This document shows positions 37,301 through 44,250 of a DNA stretch of 64,000 nucleotides, piece after piece; the first letter of the stretch is position 1; each line of letters starts with the position of its first letter. The notes under the pieces were generated by a model that had not been told where the DNA came from, did no database searches, and saw only the letters and a list, made by a program, of their open reading frames with translations. Source of the stretch: Dyadobacter endophyticus (GTDB lineage: Bacteria; Bacteroidota; Bacteroidia; Cytophagales; Spirosomataceae); the NCBI RefSeq assembly GCF_014641595.1, contig NZ_BMIA01000002.1:1178001-1242000 (forward strand), written 5' to 3'. A program made the position numbers and the translations under genes.

Positions 37301-37857
37301 GTTCCGCGTTGGGTACCTTTCAGGACCACGCTCACGCCCGGGAGTGAAGCTCCTTTTTCGTCCGAAACAGTCCCTTTGATCGTCCTGTCAACGGCCGCCT
37401 GGGTTACCAGTGCCGGTGCGGTCAGGTTTTCCTGGATCATCTGCCCCTCCGGCAGCGCCATCGCCTCGTCCTTGCTTTCCCTCACCGGCGTCGCTTCCTT
37501 TGATTTGCTTTCCGTAATGACGAATGTGTTTTTTCTTGTCTTTTTATATTTCAGACCGTTCTGCCGCAACAGCACATCGAGGTTTTTCTCGATCGGCTGG
37601 TTAAAATCCAGGTTGCTGGAAGCGACATTCACCGAGCCTACCAGGCGGTCTTCGAAAATGATTTCTACCCCATAGTGTCTCTGAAGATCCAGCAAAACAT
37701 TCTTGAGCTTCATTTCCTGACCTAGCGAAGTATGCTGCTTGGCCGGCATCGACGCAAATGCAATGACCTGTGAATGCACGATCCGCGAGGATTGCGTCAT
37801 CAACACAATCCCGATCGCCACCCATTGCTTGGCTGATAGCGTTAGATTCATAATCAA
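34384..37857 (-). CDS. STN-domain SusC/RagA TonB-linked transporter (transducer type)
   Basis: A 1157-residue outer-membrane transporter. Residues about 45-115 form a secretin/TonB short N-terminal (STN) domain (MKLKNVLLDLQRHYGVEIIFE...TFVITES), the signalling module that contacts FecR. A carboxypeptidase-regulatory-like domain (GTVSDEKGASLPGVSVVLKG), the plug with EEVVVVGYGTVKK and a large barrel follow. The upstream FecR and ECF sigma genes are adjacent on the same strand. Ligand binding should activate the sigma factor and raise expression of this transporter and its SusD. Confidence 0.95.
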   Translation of the reverse strand: MIMNLTLSAKQWVAIGIVLMTQSSRIVHSQVIAFASMPAKQHTSLGQEMKLKNVLLDLQRHYGVEIIFEDRLVGSVNVASSNLDFNQPIEKNLDVLLRQNGLKYKKTRKNTFVITESKSKEATPVRESKDEAMALPEGQMIQENLTAPALVTQAAVDRTIKGTVSDEKGASLPGVSVVLKGTQRGTSTGAAGDFSLEIPDGGQPVLVFSFVGYKSQEVAVGNQSALTVNLGPDENALEEVVVVGYGTVKKSDLTGAVGTIKADVLQERPASSLNQGLSGRITGVNVSSNSGRPGGRANIRIRGASSISVSNNPLYVIDGVILNAVELANGSTPIDYLNPNDIASIEVLKDASSTAIYGARGANGVILVTTKRGTAGGGKVTYDTDFSIGIAPKKLPVLNSKEFLQVEETIYANAAKYDPVGWATGTKYTDPKLKRTNPLLFDSNGNPLYDTDWQKETFQKAFTQNHQLGFTGGNEKGSFGAFLNYRNEDGIIKDSWQKRFAGRFVFDSQIKSWLKVGGTLGYTDQNEKQIDQLGGGGITAMRQVLEALPIIPVKYPDGKWASNRDYPGMEGGDSPLRVVAERLYFLKTQTMLGNMYANIRLADGLELRSTVGANVINQRNDYFAAAGLQYISSNGDASVSSSRYNSWQFENYLTYFKDFGKIHSINAMLGLSWQHVDRFDNVARSQVFTDTYFQYNNLGAGATALAPSSAATAYGLNSYFARINYSLMNKYLVTFTGRLDGSSKFGDANRYAFFPSAALAWRVNEEEFLKNSNSISNLKIRASYGATGNSEIPAYRALAGLASSDVIFGGTRNIGIGVGRMSNSNLQWEKTQQVDLGIELGLFQNRISFELDLYRRKVNEMLLDAPLPLSSGYASIFTNIGSMENKGFEFAVNSTNIKAGDFSWSTTFNISVNKNKVLALSGGSDIFSGATVIRVGEPVGSMFGRVHEGIWSTAEAEQAKKYNMLPGDVKYKDLNNDGTINDNDRTIIGKGIPDGFGTFLNTFNFKQWSLTVDLQYMYGNDVLDRSIHSAEDRQGIANSYKTVLNAWTETNQNTTIAQIRPINAYYTTNNDSHKVTDASFIRGRNLLLAYVFPSHIASKMKLERLRAYASVQNFFVTTKYKGYDPEVSNSGSPFDQGFGLYDYPKPRVFMLGLNIGL

Positions 37858-37871
37858 ATGGTTTGGAATAA

Positions 37872-38885
37872 TTAATTGTTCGTTAAAAGGATGCTAGCGC
37901 CGTTTTGCTCGACCCTGAGGTCAAGCACTTCCGAAATCGTCTTCAAAAGTTCTTCCGCGTTTTTGGTCTTAAAATTGCCCGTAATTGATCGCTGGGCGAT
38001 ACTGGAATCAGAAAGATTTACCTTCTGGCCGAAATTCTCCTCGATCATCGCGATTATTTCTTTGACAGGTGTCGCGTTGAACACATAACGTTGCTCAGTC
38101 CATGGAGCGAAAGTTTTGATATCCTGCTTTCTTTCCAGCTGTACCGCGCCCTCGTGATCGAGAAAAGCAAGGTCGCCCGGCTCCATCATGACCTCGCGAC
38201 GCTGGTTGTTCTGCGAATAGTCGATCCGCACGCTGCCGGATTTCAACGCTACTTTGGTGCCCCTCGGCCGCGCAAAGACGGAGAATGTAGTACCCAGCAC
38301 TTCCACCTGGAATTTTTTCGATGTTTTGACCACAAATCGCTTGTGATCAATGGTATGGCTTACCGAAAACTCCGCCTCACCTTCCAGTGCCACTTCGCGC
38401 ACATCGCCCCAGAAACCGAGCCTGGGTACTTTCAGCTTGGAATTGGAATTCAATGCTACGCGGCTTCCGTCTTCGAGGTACACGTCAGTAGTTTGGCCGT
38501 AGGCTGTCTGGTACGACTTGTATTGTATCGGCTCACGAAACCACCATCCGCAGCTCACCAGCAATGTTACCGATGCTGCCACCATCCAAAACCGGTTGCT
38601 CCGTTGCCAAAGCCAGGAAGGAGCACGCTCTTCCTCCCCTTCCTCCTTCCTCCAATCTCCCTCATATTCCATCGCCGAGTTCAGCCGGAGAAGCAGATTT
38701 TCAAGCGCAGCGTCCTGATCGGGAATGAACTGCGGTGATTTGGTTTCATATTCCAGCAGCCACCGATGGAACGTTTCGGCATTCTCCTTCTGCACGATCC
38801 ATTCCTCCACCAGCTGCCTTTCGAGCGGATTCGAGCGCCCGCTCAGGTACTCGAAAAGCGTATATTTCGATATAGTTTTTTCCAT
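37872..38885 (-). CDS. FecR family anti-sigma/sigma regulator
   Basis: A 337-residue inner-membrane protein. A cytoplasmic N-terminal part binds the sigma factor, a single transmembrane segment lies at about 98-115 (FWMVAASVTLLVSCGWWF), and the periplasmic FecR beta domain shows DVYLEDGSRVALNSNSKLKVPR and LEGEAEFSVSHTIDHKRFVVKT. A C-terminal DUF4974-like segment (FNATPVKEIIAMIEENFG...GNFKTKNAEELLKTISEVLDL) relates to STN. It lies between the sigma gene and the STN-SusC gene. Its coding DNA contains a purine/pyrimidine-rich stretch encoding RKEEGEEERAP that resembles intergenic tracts elsewhere in the window. Confidence 0.93.
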   Translation of the reverse strand: MEKTISKYTLFEYLSGRSNPLERQLVEEWIVQKENAETFHRWLLEYETKSPQFIPDQDAALENLLLRLNSAMEYEGDWRKEEGEEERAPSWLWQRSNRFWMVAASVTLLVSCGWWFREPIQYKSYQTAYGQTTDVYLEDGSRVALNSNSKLKVPRLGFWGDVREVALEGEAEFSVSHTIDHKRFVVKTSKKFQVEVLGTTFSVFARPRGTKVALKSGSVRIDYSQNNQRREVMMEPGDLAFLDHEGAVQLERKQDIKTFAPWTEQRYVFNATPVKEIIAMIEENFGQKVNLSDSSIAQRSITGNFKTKNAEELLKTISEVLDLRVEQNGASILLTNN

Positions 38886-38982
38886 TTTCGTTCGGTTTAC
38901 ACGTTGACAACACCCGTTGCAGCGGGTCTTCCGGCGGGGTTTTCAGGCCAGGCCTTCCAGGCCGGGCTTCCCAGACGGGGTA

Positions 38983-39648
38983 TTAGAGGATATTCAAAAT
39001 GGCAAGGCAGAGCGAGATCATCCATTCGCCATGCAAAGCGGAACGGAGATGCTTCAAGGCCTTGGAGATATGTACTTCGACGGTTTTGGGCGATATATGA
39101 AGCTCGTCGGCTATTTCATGGTATTTTTTGTTCTCGAAACGGCTTAGTAGAAACACCTTCTGGCACTGCATAGGGAGCCGCGCGATCACCTCGTTTACTT
39201 TCAGGAAAAGGTTATTGTAATGAATTTCCGCGTCAGGCTGCTGATGATACGTAGAAATCGAATGCTCCTCGTTCATTTCGAGGCTGTCCATCTTACCGAA
39301 CTCTCTGCGCATATACGTATAGCATTCGTTTCGTACTGAGCGGAATAGATAACTCGTGTAGGATGTCGTGATGTTCTCGTAAGCTTTCGTGCGGTAAAAT
39401 TGGAAGAACACTTCGCTCACCAAGTCTTCAGCGATCTGTTTGGAATAGACAAAACGCACTGCGTGGCTGCAAAGCGGGTTATAATACCGCTTGAACAGCA
39501 GTTCCAGTCCCTTCCCCGGATTCTGCTCGAAAGCCGATTTGAGGAATGTTGCAGAATCTATTTCACTCACGGGGGCCTTGCCTTCGTGTGCAGGGGACAC
39601 AAACGGCCCAGGGCGCTTCGTTTCCGGGTTAAGCAAAGGATCGTGCAT
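38983..39648 (-). CDS. ECF RNA polymerase sigma factor
   Basis: A 221-residue sigma-70 family ECF factor: region 2 around LFKRYYNPLCSHAVRFVYSKQIAEDLVSEVFFQFY, region 4 around LPMQCQKVFLLSRFENKKYHEIADELHISPKTVEVHISKALKHLR. It should direct transcription of the downstream susCD pair under FecR control. The C-terminus runs into a hydrophobic tail (WMISLCLAILNIL) that is not needed for region 4. It is first gene of the sigma-fecR-susC-susD unit. Confidence 0.93.
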   Translation of the reverse strand: MHDPLLNPETKRPGPFVSPAHEGKAPVSEIDSATFLKSAFEQNPGKGLELLFKRYYNPLCSHAVRFVYSKQIAEDLVSEVFFQFYRTKAYENITTSYTSYLFRSVRNECYTYMRREFGKMDSLEMNEEHSISTYHQQPDAEIHYNNLFLKVNEVIARLPMQCQKVFLLSRFENKKYHEIADELHISPKTVEVHISKALKHLRSALHGEWMISLCLAILNIL

Positions 39649-39773
39649 TGAGTATCTGTTCGTATGTAATAATTAAAAGACTTTTTTGTATTTAAAATCC
39701 CTTACCCTTGATTTAAAAAAACTAAAACTTTTTTTAATTATATCCTAAACTAAATATCCAGGGACGAAAAAAA

Positions 39774-39797
39774 GCCGCTACCCCGTGGGATAGCGGC
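39774..39797 (-). terminator. Intrinsic terminator after GMC oxidoreductase gene
   Basis: Arms of 10-11 bases (39774-39784 and 39787-39797) pair with one wobble position. On the minus strand they are followed by a run of T residues (TTTTTTTCG). It lies 26 bases past the GMC oxidoreductase stop and separates that operon from the sigma-factor gene. Confidence 0.85.
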
Positions 39798-39823
39798 CAT
39801 TAGCTTCAAAAGGCAATAAATGG

Positions 39824-41536
39824 TTACAAATTCTTCGCTTTGCTTTGCTTCACAGCGTAATCCACCGCACGGGCAGAAAGGGCCATGTAGGTAAGCGACG
39901 GATTCTGGGTAGACGTCGAGGTCATACAGGCGCCGTCGGTCACGAATACGTTCTTGCAATGGTGCAACTGGTTCCATTTGTTGAGCAGCGACGTCTTAGG
40001 GTCCTTGCCCATGCGCGCACCGCCCATTTCGTGGATGTCATTGCCCGGATTGCGGTGGTTATCGTGCGTTCTGACATTGGCAAAGCCCGCTTTGGTAAAC
40101 ATCTCGCTCACCTGCTCCATATAATCCTTGATCATCTTCTCGTCGTTATCGTCGTAATCGACGGAGATTCTCATTTTAGGCATTCCAAACGGATCCTTTT
40201 CGGTTTTATCGAGCGCCACGTAATTGCTTTCTTTCGGGATCGTCTCGCCCATCATGTGCGAACCTACGCTCCAATTACCATATTTGGTTTCGTGCAAACC
40301 GGCTTTGAGCGATTCGCCGAGGCCGTTGCGGTCATTGTAAGTATTGCGGTTCGCACCGAAACCGGCCGCATAACCACGCAAAAAGTCGGTTTCCTGCTTG
40401 TACACATTGCGGAAACGAGGAATGTAACCGCTATTGGGACGTTTTCCATCGGTCGTCGAATCGAGGAAGCCCTCGTATTCGCCCGAAACCGTTGCGCGGT
40501 AGTTGTGGAATGCCACGTACTTGCCCAGCAGGCCGCTATCATTGCCCAATCCGTTCGGGAAGCGGCTGGATACCGAGTTCAGCAATACCAGGTTCGAGTT
40601 CAGTGCAGCTGCATTCAGGAAGATAATGTCGGCGTAAAATTCGATCATCTGCTTCGTATTCGCGTCGATCACGCGCACGCCGGAGGCTTTTTGCTTCTTG
40701 TCGTCGTAAATGATCGAATGCACTACCGAATGCGGACGGAGCGTCATATTGCCTGTTTTCATCGCCCAGGGAATGGTGGACGCATTGCTGCTGAAATATC
40801 CTCCGAACGGACACCCGCGCTCGCACATCACACGGTGCTGGCATTTGGCACGGCCCTGATCGAGGTGGATCTGCTGCGGCTCGGTAATATGGGCTGCGCG
40901 ACCGATGATAATGTGGCGGTCTTTATATTGTTTCGAAACCTGCTCTTTGAAATACTTCTCCACACAGTTCAAATCGTGCGGGGGCAGGAACTCACCATCG
41001 GGCAATGCGTCGATACCGTCCTTGTTGCCAGTGATACCCGCAAACTTCTCCACGTGACTATACCAGGGCGCCAGGTCGTCGTACCCGATCGGCCATTCCA
41101 CGGCGAATTGATCACGTGCCGGGCCTTCAAAATCGTATTTGCTCCAACGCTGCGTCTGCCGCGCCCATAGCAGCGACTTTCCGCCCACCTGGTAACCTCT
41201 CAGCCAGTCGAAAGGCTTCTCCTGAATGTAGGGATGCTCGTTATCCTTCGCAAAAAAGTGCATCGACGATTCCTTGAAGTTGTAGCAACGTGCCGCAATA
41301 GGATTAGCATCGGCGATTTCCTTGGTAAGCCGCTCACGGTGCTCAAACTCCCACGGCATCATGTTCGTCGTAGGGTAGTCCTTGATATGCTGTACATCGC
41401 GCCCGCGTTCCAGCACGAGGGTTTTCAGGCCTTTTTCGGTCAGCTCCTTCGCCGACCAGCCGCCGCTAATCCCCGAGCCGATCACAATGGCATCGTAGGT
41501 ACGGGCTTTTTTACTATCAATATTAAAATTTGCCAT
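39824..41536 (-). CDS. GMC family oxidoreductase (sugar dehydrogenase-like)
   Basis: A 570-residue FAD protein with GSGISGG at residues 20-26 and no signal peptide of its own. The GMC C-terminal region shows HEMGGARMGKDP and TDGACMTSTSTQNPSLTYMALSARAVDYA. The N-terminal Rossmann motif, LKTLVLERG and GCPFGG place it with bacterial glucose/sorbitol/gluconate dehydrogenase-type large subunits. The gene 106 bases upstream encodes a gluconate-2-dehydrogenase subunit-3-like Tat protein, the usual small partner that carries such flavoproteins across the membrane. The pair probably oxidises a sugar or sugar acid in the periplasm, passing electrons to a cytochrome not encoded here. Confidence 0.9.
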   Translation of the reverse strand: MANFNIDSKKARTYDAIVIGSGISGGWSAKELTEKGLKTLVLERGRDVQHIKDYPTTNMMPWEFEHRERLTKEIADANPIAARCYNFKESSMHFFAKDNEHPYIQEKPFDWLRGYQVGGKSLLWARQTQRWSKYDFEGPARDQFAVEWPIGYDDLAPWYSHVEKFAGITGNKDGIDALPDGEFLPPHDLNCVEKYFKEQVSKQYKDRHIIIGRAAHITEPQQIHLDQGRAKCQHRVMCERGCPFGGYFSSNASTIPWAMKTGNMTLRPHSVVHSIIYDDKKQKASGVRVIDANTKQMIEFYADIIFLNAAALNSNLVLLNSVSSRFPNGLGNDSGLLGKYVAFHNYRATVSGEYEGFLDSTTDGKRPNSGYIPRFRNVYKQETDFLRGYAAGFGANRNTYNDRNGLGESLKAGLHETKYGNWSVGSHMMGETIPKESNYVALDKTEKDPFGMPKMRISVDYDDNDEKMIKDYMEQVSEMFTKAGFANVRTHDNHRNPGNDIHEMGGARMGKDPKTSLLNKWNQLHHCKNVFVTDGACMTSTSTQNPSLTYMALSARAVDYAVKQSKAKNL

Positions 41537-41548
41537 AGTCTATTTTGT

Positions 41549-41642
41549 GGGAGGAAAGGGAGGAAACGGAGGATGGAGGAAGGGGAAGAAAGGGGGAAAA
41601 ACTTCCCTCTCCTCCCTTTCTTCCTTCCTCCCCTTCCTCCAT
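41549..41642. repeat. Purine/pyrimidine-rich inverted repeat
   Basis: A nearly pure purine tract (41549-41601) is followed by a nearly pure pyrimidine tract (41602-41640). Within them, 41573-41590 and 41625-41642 are inverted repeats matching at 17 of 18 positions, so the RNA or single strand can form a long hairpin. It fills most of the space between the two dehydrogenase genes. Similar GGAGGAAGG-type tracts occur at about 23980-24010 and inside the FecR gene near 38630. Confidence 0.7.
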
Positions 41643-42170
41643 CTAACCTTTTTTAACAGGTACACACCCATGGTAACGGGCGGGGATCATTTCGTAATGG
41701 GTAATGTTGGTCATCACGTATTCGGACGTCATGTAGCCCTGGATTGTAAGGTTTTTGACCATGCTGAAAAAGCCCTTCTGTACCGCGTCGCTGCCTTTCT
41801 CGATTTCCGACAGGATTTGCAGACGCTGCTCCTTGCTCGCATCCGTAAACGACTTGCCGAAACGCTGAATGCTCTGCTCGTCGATATTTGAAACGCCGCT
41901 TGCGAGGCTTGCCTGCGCTTTGGCGTCGTAGCAATCCTTCACCATTTTCTGAACAAAATCACCTACCCCCAATTCCCCCGCGCCCGGAGTGTCGGTTTTG
42001 GGGATAATGGTTTCGACGATCATCGTAAGATTTTTGGATTGGTCCGCCGAGAGCAACCTTCCTTTCGCCACTGCACTCTTGTTCCAACCGGATGCCCAGG
42101 AAGGCAAACCCGCCATGGCGCCCATGGCTACGGCCATGCTTTTTAGCGCTACGCGTCTCTCCATCTTCAT
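41643..42170 (-). CDS. Gluconate 2-dehydrogenase subunit 3-like Tat protein
   Basis: A 175-residue protein whose N-terminus MKMERRVALKSMAVAMGAMAGLPSWASG is a twin-arginine-like signal (ERRVALKS). The body, with TLIPKTDTPGAGELGVGDFVQKMVKDCYD written here as IVETIIPKTDTPGA, matches the gluconate_2-dh3 family over its normal length. This small subunit usually accompanies a GMC flavoprotein; that gene lies immediately downstream. The MFS transporter gene is just upstream. The cytochrome c subunit typical of three-part dehydrogenases is absent. Confidence 0.88.
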   Translation of the reverse strand: MKMERRVALKSMAVAMGAMAGLPSWASGWNKSAVAKGRLLSADQSKNLTMIVETIIPKTDTPGAGELGVGDFVQKMVKDCYDAKAQASLASGVSNIDEQSIQRFGKSFTDASKEQRLQILSEIEKGSDAVQKGFFSMVKNLTIQGYMTSEYVMTNITHYEMIPARYHGCVPVKKG

Positions 42171-42269
42171 TTATGTTTAAAACGTTGTTACTGTAATTTT
42201 GTCAAGGATTGTTATTTATTGAAATTTATGAGAAAGTTCTCCTCTCTCTGACTATTCTTGACCAACCCG

Positions 42270-43532
42270 TCACTCTTCCAGAAAGTCGAGATCGCGGCCG
42301 TGCGTTTCGGGGATCGTCAGGATGCAGAAAATACCGATCGCAAAACAGATCACCCCTACCAGTGCACCAGCCTGAATAACGGTGAAAGAACCTTTAAAAA
42401 TAGCAAATAATGTAGTCATTCCCACTACCGTTCCCCTTACCATGTTGGGAACGGTGGTAGCAGCCGTGGCGCGCAGGTTGGTACCGAATTGTTCCGCGCC
42501 GATGGTCACGAACATGGCCCAGTAACCGATCCCGAAGCCCAGCAACGTGGCAACGGTGTAGAAAAGCGAGACCGATTTGATGCCCGCAAAGAGGTATACC
42601 AGGCTGCATATCAATGTAAATAGCATGAGGTAGAAGACCGCCTTCTTGCGCGATTCGAGCCAGTGACTGATGAAACCGCTGCAAAGGTCGCCTACCGAAA
42701 GGCCAACGTAGCACCACATAATGGAAAGCCCTGGTTTGATGGGCTCGTTGATTCCCAATGCTTTTCCGAATTCATTGCTGAATGTGGCGAGAATACCGAT
42801 CACAAACCACGTCGGGAGCCCGATACCAATGCATTTGAGATACCTGCTAAGCCTGTCTTTGTTATTGAACAACGCAAAAAAGTTGCCTTTCTCGACATGC
42901 TTTTGGTCTTTGATATCCTTGAAAATACCCGACTCAAAAACACCGATCCGAAGCAAAAGCAACGAAATCCCCAGCCCGCCGCCGATGAAATAGGCATAGC
43001 GCCAATCGAAAAACTCTACCGTAAAATAGGCCACAACAGCACCCAGTAAACCAATACCCGCGACCAGCGAAGTACCAATGGCGCGCAGATGTTTGGGAAG
43101 TATCTCCGACACCAGCGTAATACCCGCGCCCAGCTCACCGGCCAGACCGATACCCGCAACGAAGCGAAGCAGTTTATAAACCGTAACGTCCTGCACAAAA
43201 CCGCAGGCGATATTGGCAAGCGAATACGTGATAATAGAGCCAAAAAGTACGGAAAGACGCCCCTTTTTGTCCCCCAGCACACCCCAGAGTATCCCGCCGA
43301 TGAGCAGCCCGGTCATTTGCCAGTTCAGAATACTAGCGCCGGTAACGGAAATATCTGCCTCGGAAAGGCCCAATGCTGCCAGACTCGGCAGGCGGACGAT
43401 CCCGAAAAGGAGCAAATCATAAATATCTACAAAGTAACCAAGGGCAGCGACAATTACGGGAGCACTGAAAAGGTAGGAAGCGTCTGAGCGCGTTGCTGTG
43501 ACGGTTGACATTTGTTTTTGTATGGGTTTCAT
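42270..43532 (-). CDS. MFS sugar/metabolite transporter
   Basis: This is a roughly 420-residue major-facilitator permease with about twelve hydrophobic segments. The ATG at 43532 is preferred; a TTG five codons earlier and an ATG at 43511 are alternatives. GYFVDIYDLLLFGIVRLPSLAALGLS and the cytoplasmic loop 2-3 motif GVLGDKKGRLSVLFG are characteristic of the sialate/sugar-acid and metabolite:H+ symporter branch. It probably brings the oxidised product of the following GMC/subunit-3 dehydrogenase, or a related acid, into the cell. The three genes form one minus-strand unit. Confidence 0.9.
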   Translation of the reverse strand: MKPIQKQMSTVTATRSDASYLFSAPVIVAALGYFVDIYDLLLFGIVRLPSLAALGLSEADISVTGASILNWQMTGLLIGGILWGVLGDKKGRLSVLFGSIITYSLANIACGFVQDVTVYKLLRFVAGIGLAGELGAGITLVSEILPKHLRAIGTSLVAGIGLLGAVVAYFTVEFFDWRYAYFIGGGLGISLLLLRIGVFESGIFKDIKDQKHVEKGNFFALFNNKDRLSRYLKCIGIGLPTWFVIGILATFSNEFGKALGINEPIKPGLSIMWCYVGLSVGDLCSGFISHWLESRKKAVFYLMLFTLICSLVYLFAGIKSVSLFYTVATLLGFGIGYWAMFVTIGAEQFGTNLRATAATTVPNMVRGTVVGMTTLFAIFKGSFTVIQAGALVGVICFAIGIFCILTIPETHGRDLDFLEE

Positions 43533-43557
43533 CGGAATAACTTGCAATATTATGCAA

Positions 43558-43581
43558 ATAGCCGGACATAAGCCCGGCTAT
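43558..43581 (-). terminator. Probable terminator after the lipocalin-like gene
   Basis: An 8-base stem (43558-43565 with 43574-43581) with an 8-base loop lies between the stop of the lipocalin-like gene (43655) and the start of the MFS gene (43532). On the minus strand it is followed only by TTTGCAT, so the T-run is weak. Confidence 0.5.
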
Positions 43582-43654
43582 TCGTTGGTAAATTAATAAA
43601 ATTTAAAGAGAAAGTTTTGTTTGAATCATACTGACTTTCTCTTGCTTCCATTGT

Positions 43655-44143
43655 CTAACTCTTCTTGAATACGATGGTAATTTTGTATTTGACGCCGTCT
43701 TCTTCCTCCGTGCTCGACCATTTCATTTCGTTCGCACCGGTTTCAAGGTCGAACTCAGTAACATCAGAGCCTTCGGTGAGCACTATTTTCTTGTCTTTAA
43801 CCGCCCATTTCGAAGCGTCGTCGACAACATCGGCCTGGTCCAGAATGTCGTCGCAGCCGATGGGCACTTTGGCGCCCACTGTGCCATTGCTTTTGAAAGT
43901 AAGCTCGGTTTCCGACAAACATTTCTTCCCGGTAAGCGCCTCGAAGTATGCAAGCACGTCGGTAATGCCGTTTTGTGCCGGATCGACGTTCATCGCCTTA
44001 ATTTTCCAGGTGCCTTCCACGGCATTGCCGGAGGGCGTTTCGGGAGTCGGGTCGTCGGAATCTTTGCTACACGCCAGCATCGCTGCCGCGAACACAAATA
44101 GCATCAGGTAATTTGCCAGATTTTTCATGGATGGAGTTTTCAT
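43655..44143 (-). CDS. Lipocalin-like domain lipoprotein
   Basis: A 162-residue lipoprotein (or 157 from the ATG at 44128) with a signal ending MLAC and a CSKDSDDPTPETP export-like tail. VEGTWKIKAMNVDP and ELTFKSNGTVGAKVP...WAVKDKKIVLTEG are characteristic of the small Bacteroidota lipocalin-like (DUF4595/lipocalin_4-type) proteins. Two cysteines (in KKCLSE and IGCDD) may form a disulfide. No partner or ligand is evident. It sits alone between the FAD oxidoreductase genes and the MFS transporter, with an 11-base direct repeat upstream. Confidence 0.85.
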   Translation of the reverse strand: MKTPSMKNLANYLMLFVFAAAMLACSKDSDDPTPETPSGNAVEGTWKIKAMNVDPAQNGITDVLAYFEALTGKKCLSETELTFKSNGTVGAKVPIGCDDILDQADVVDDASKWAVKDKKIVLTEGSDVTEFDLETGANEMKWSSTEEEDGVKYKITIVFKKS

Positions 44144-44210
44144 GGTTGCCTATTTTTTTGATTAATAAGCACGAAATTAAACTGCCATTTTTCCAGCCGG
44201 GCATATTACC

Positions 44211-44241
44211 GAGTGACCGGTAGGTCGACTGAGTGACCGGT
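44211..44241 (-). promoter_or_regulatory. Direct-repeat operator candidate upstream of lipocalin-like gene
   Basis: The 11-base sequence GAGTGACCGGT occurs at 44211-44221 and again at 44231-44241, exactly 20 bases apart (two helical turns), in the 107-base gap upstream of the lipocalin-like gene. The spacing would place two protein-binding sites on the same helix face. It is a candidate only. Confidence 0.4.
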
Positions 44242-44250
44242 TGCCCCGTC

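Noticed and set aside
41547..41891. Plus-strand frame through the purine tract
   Set aside because: Its first part is low-complexity Gly/Lys/Ser coding from the repeat, and the rest is antisense to the subunit 3 gene.
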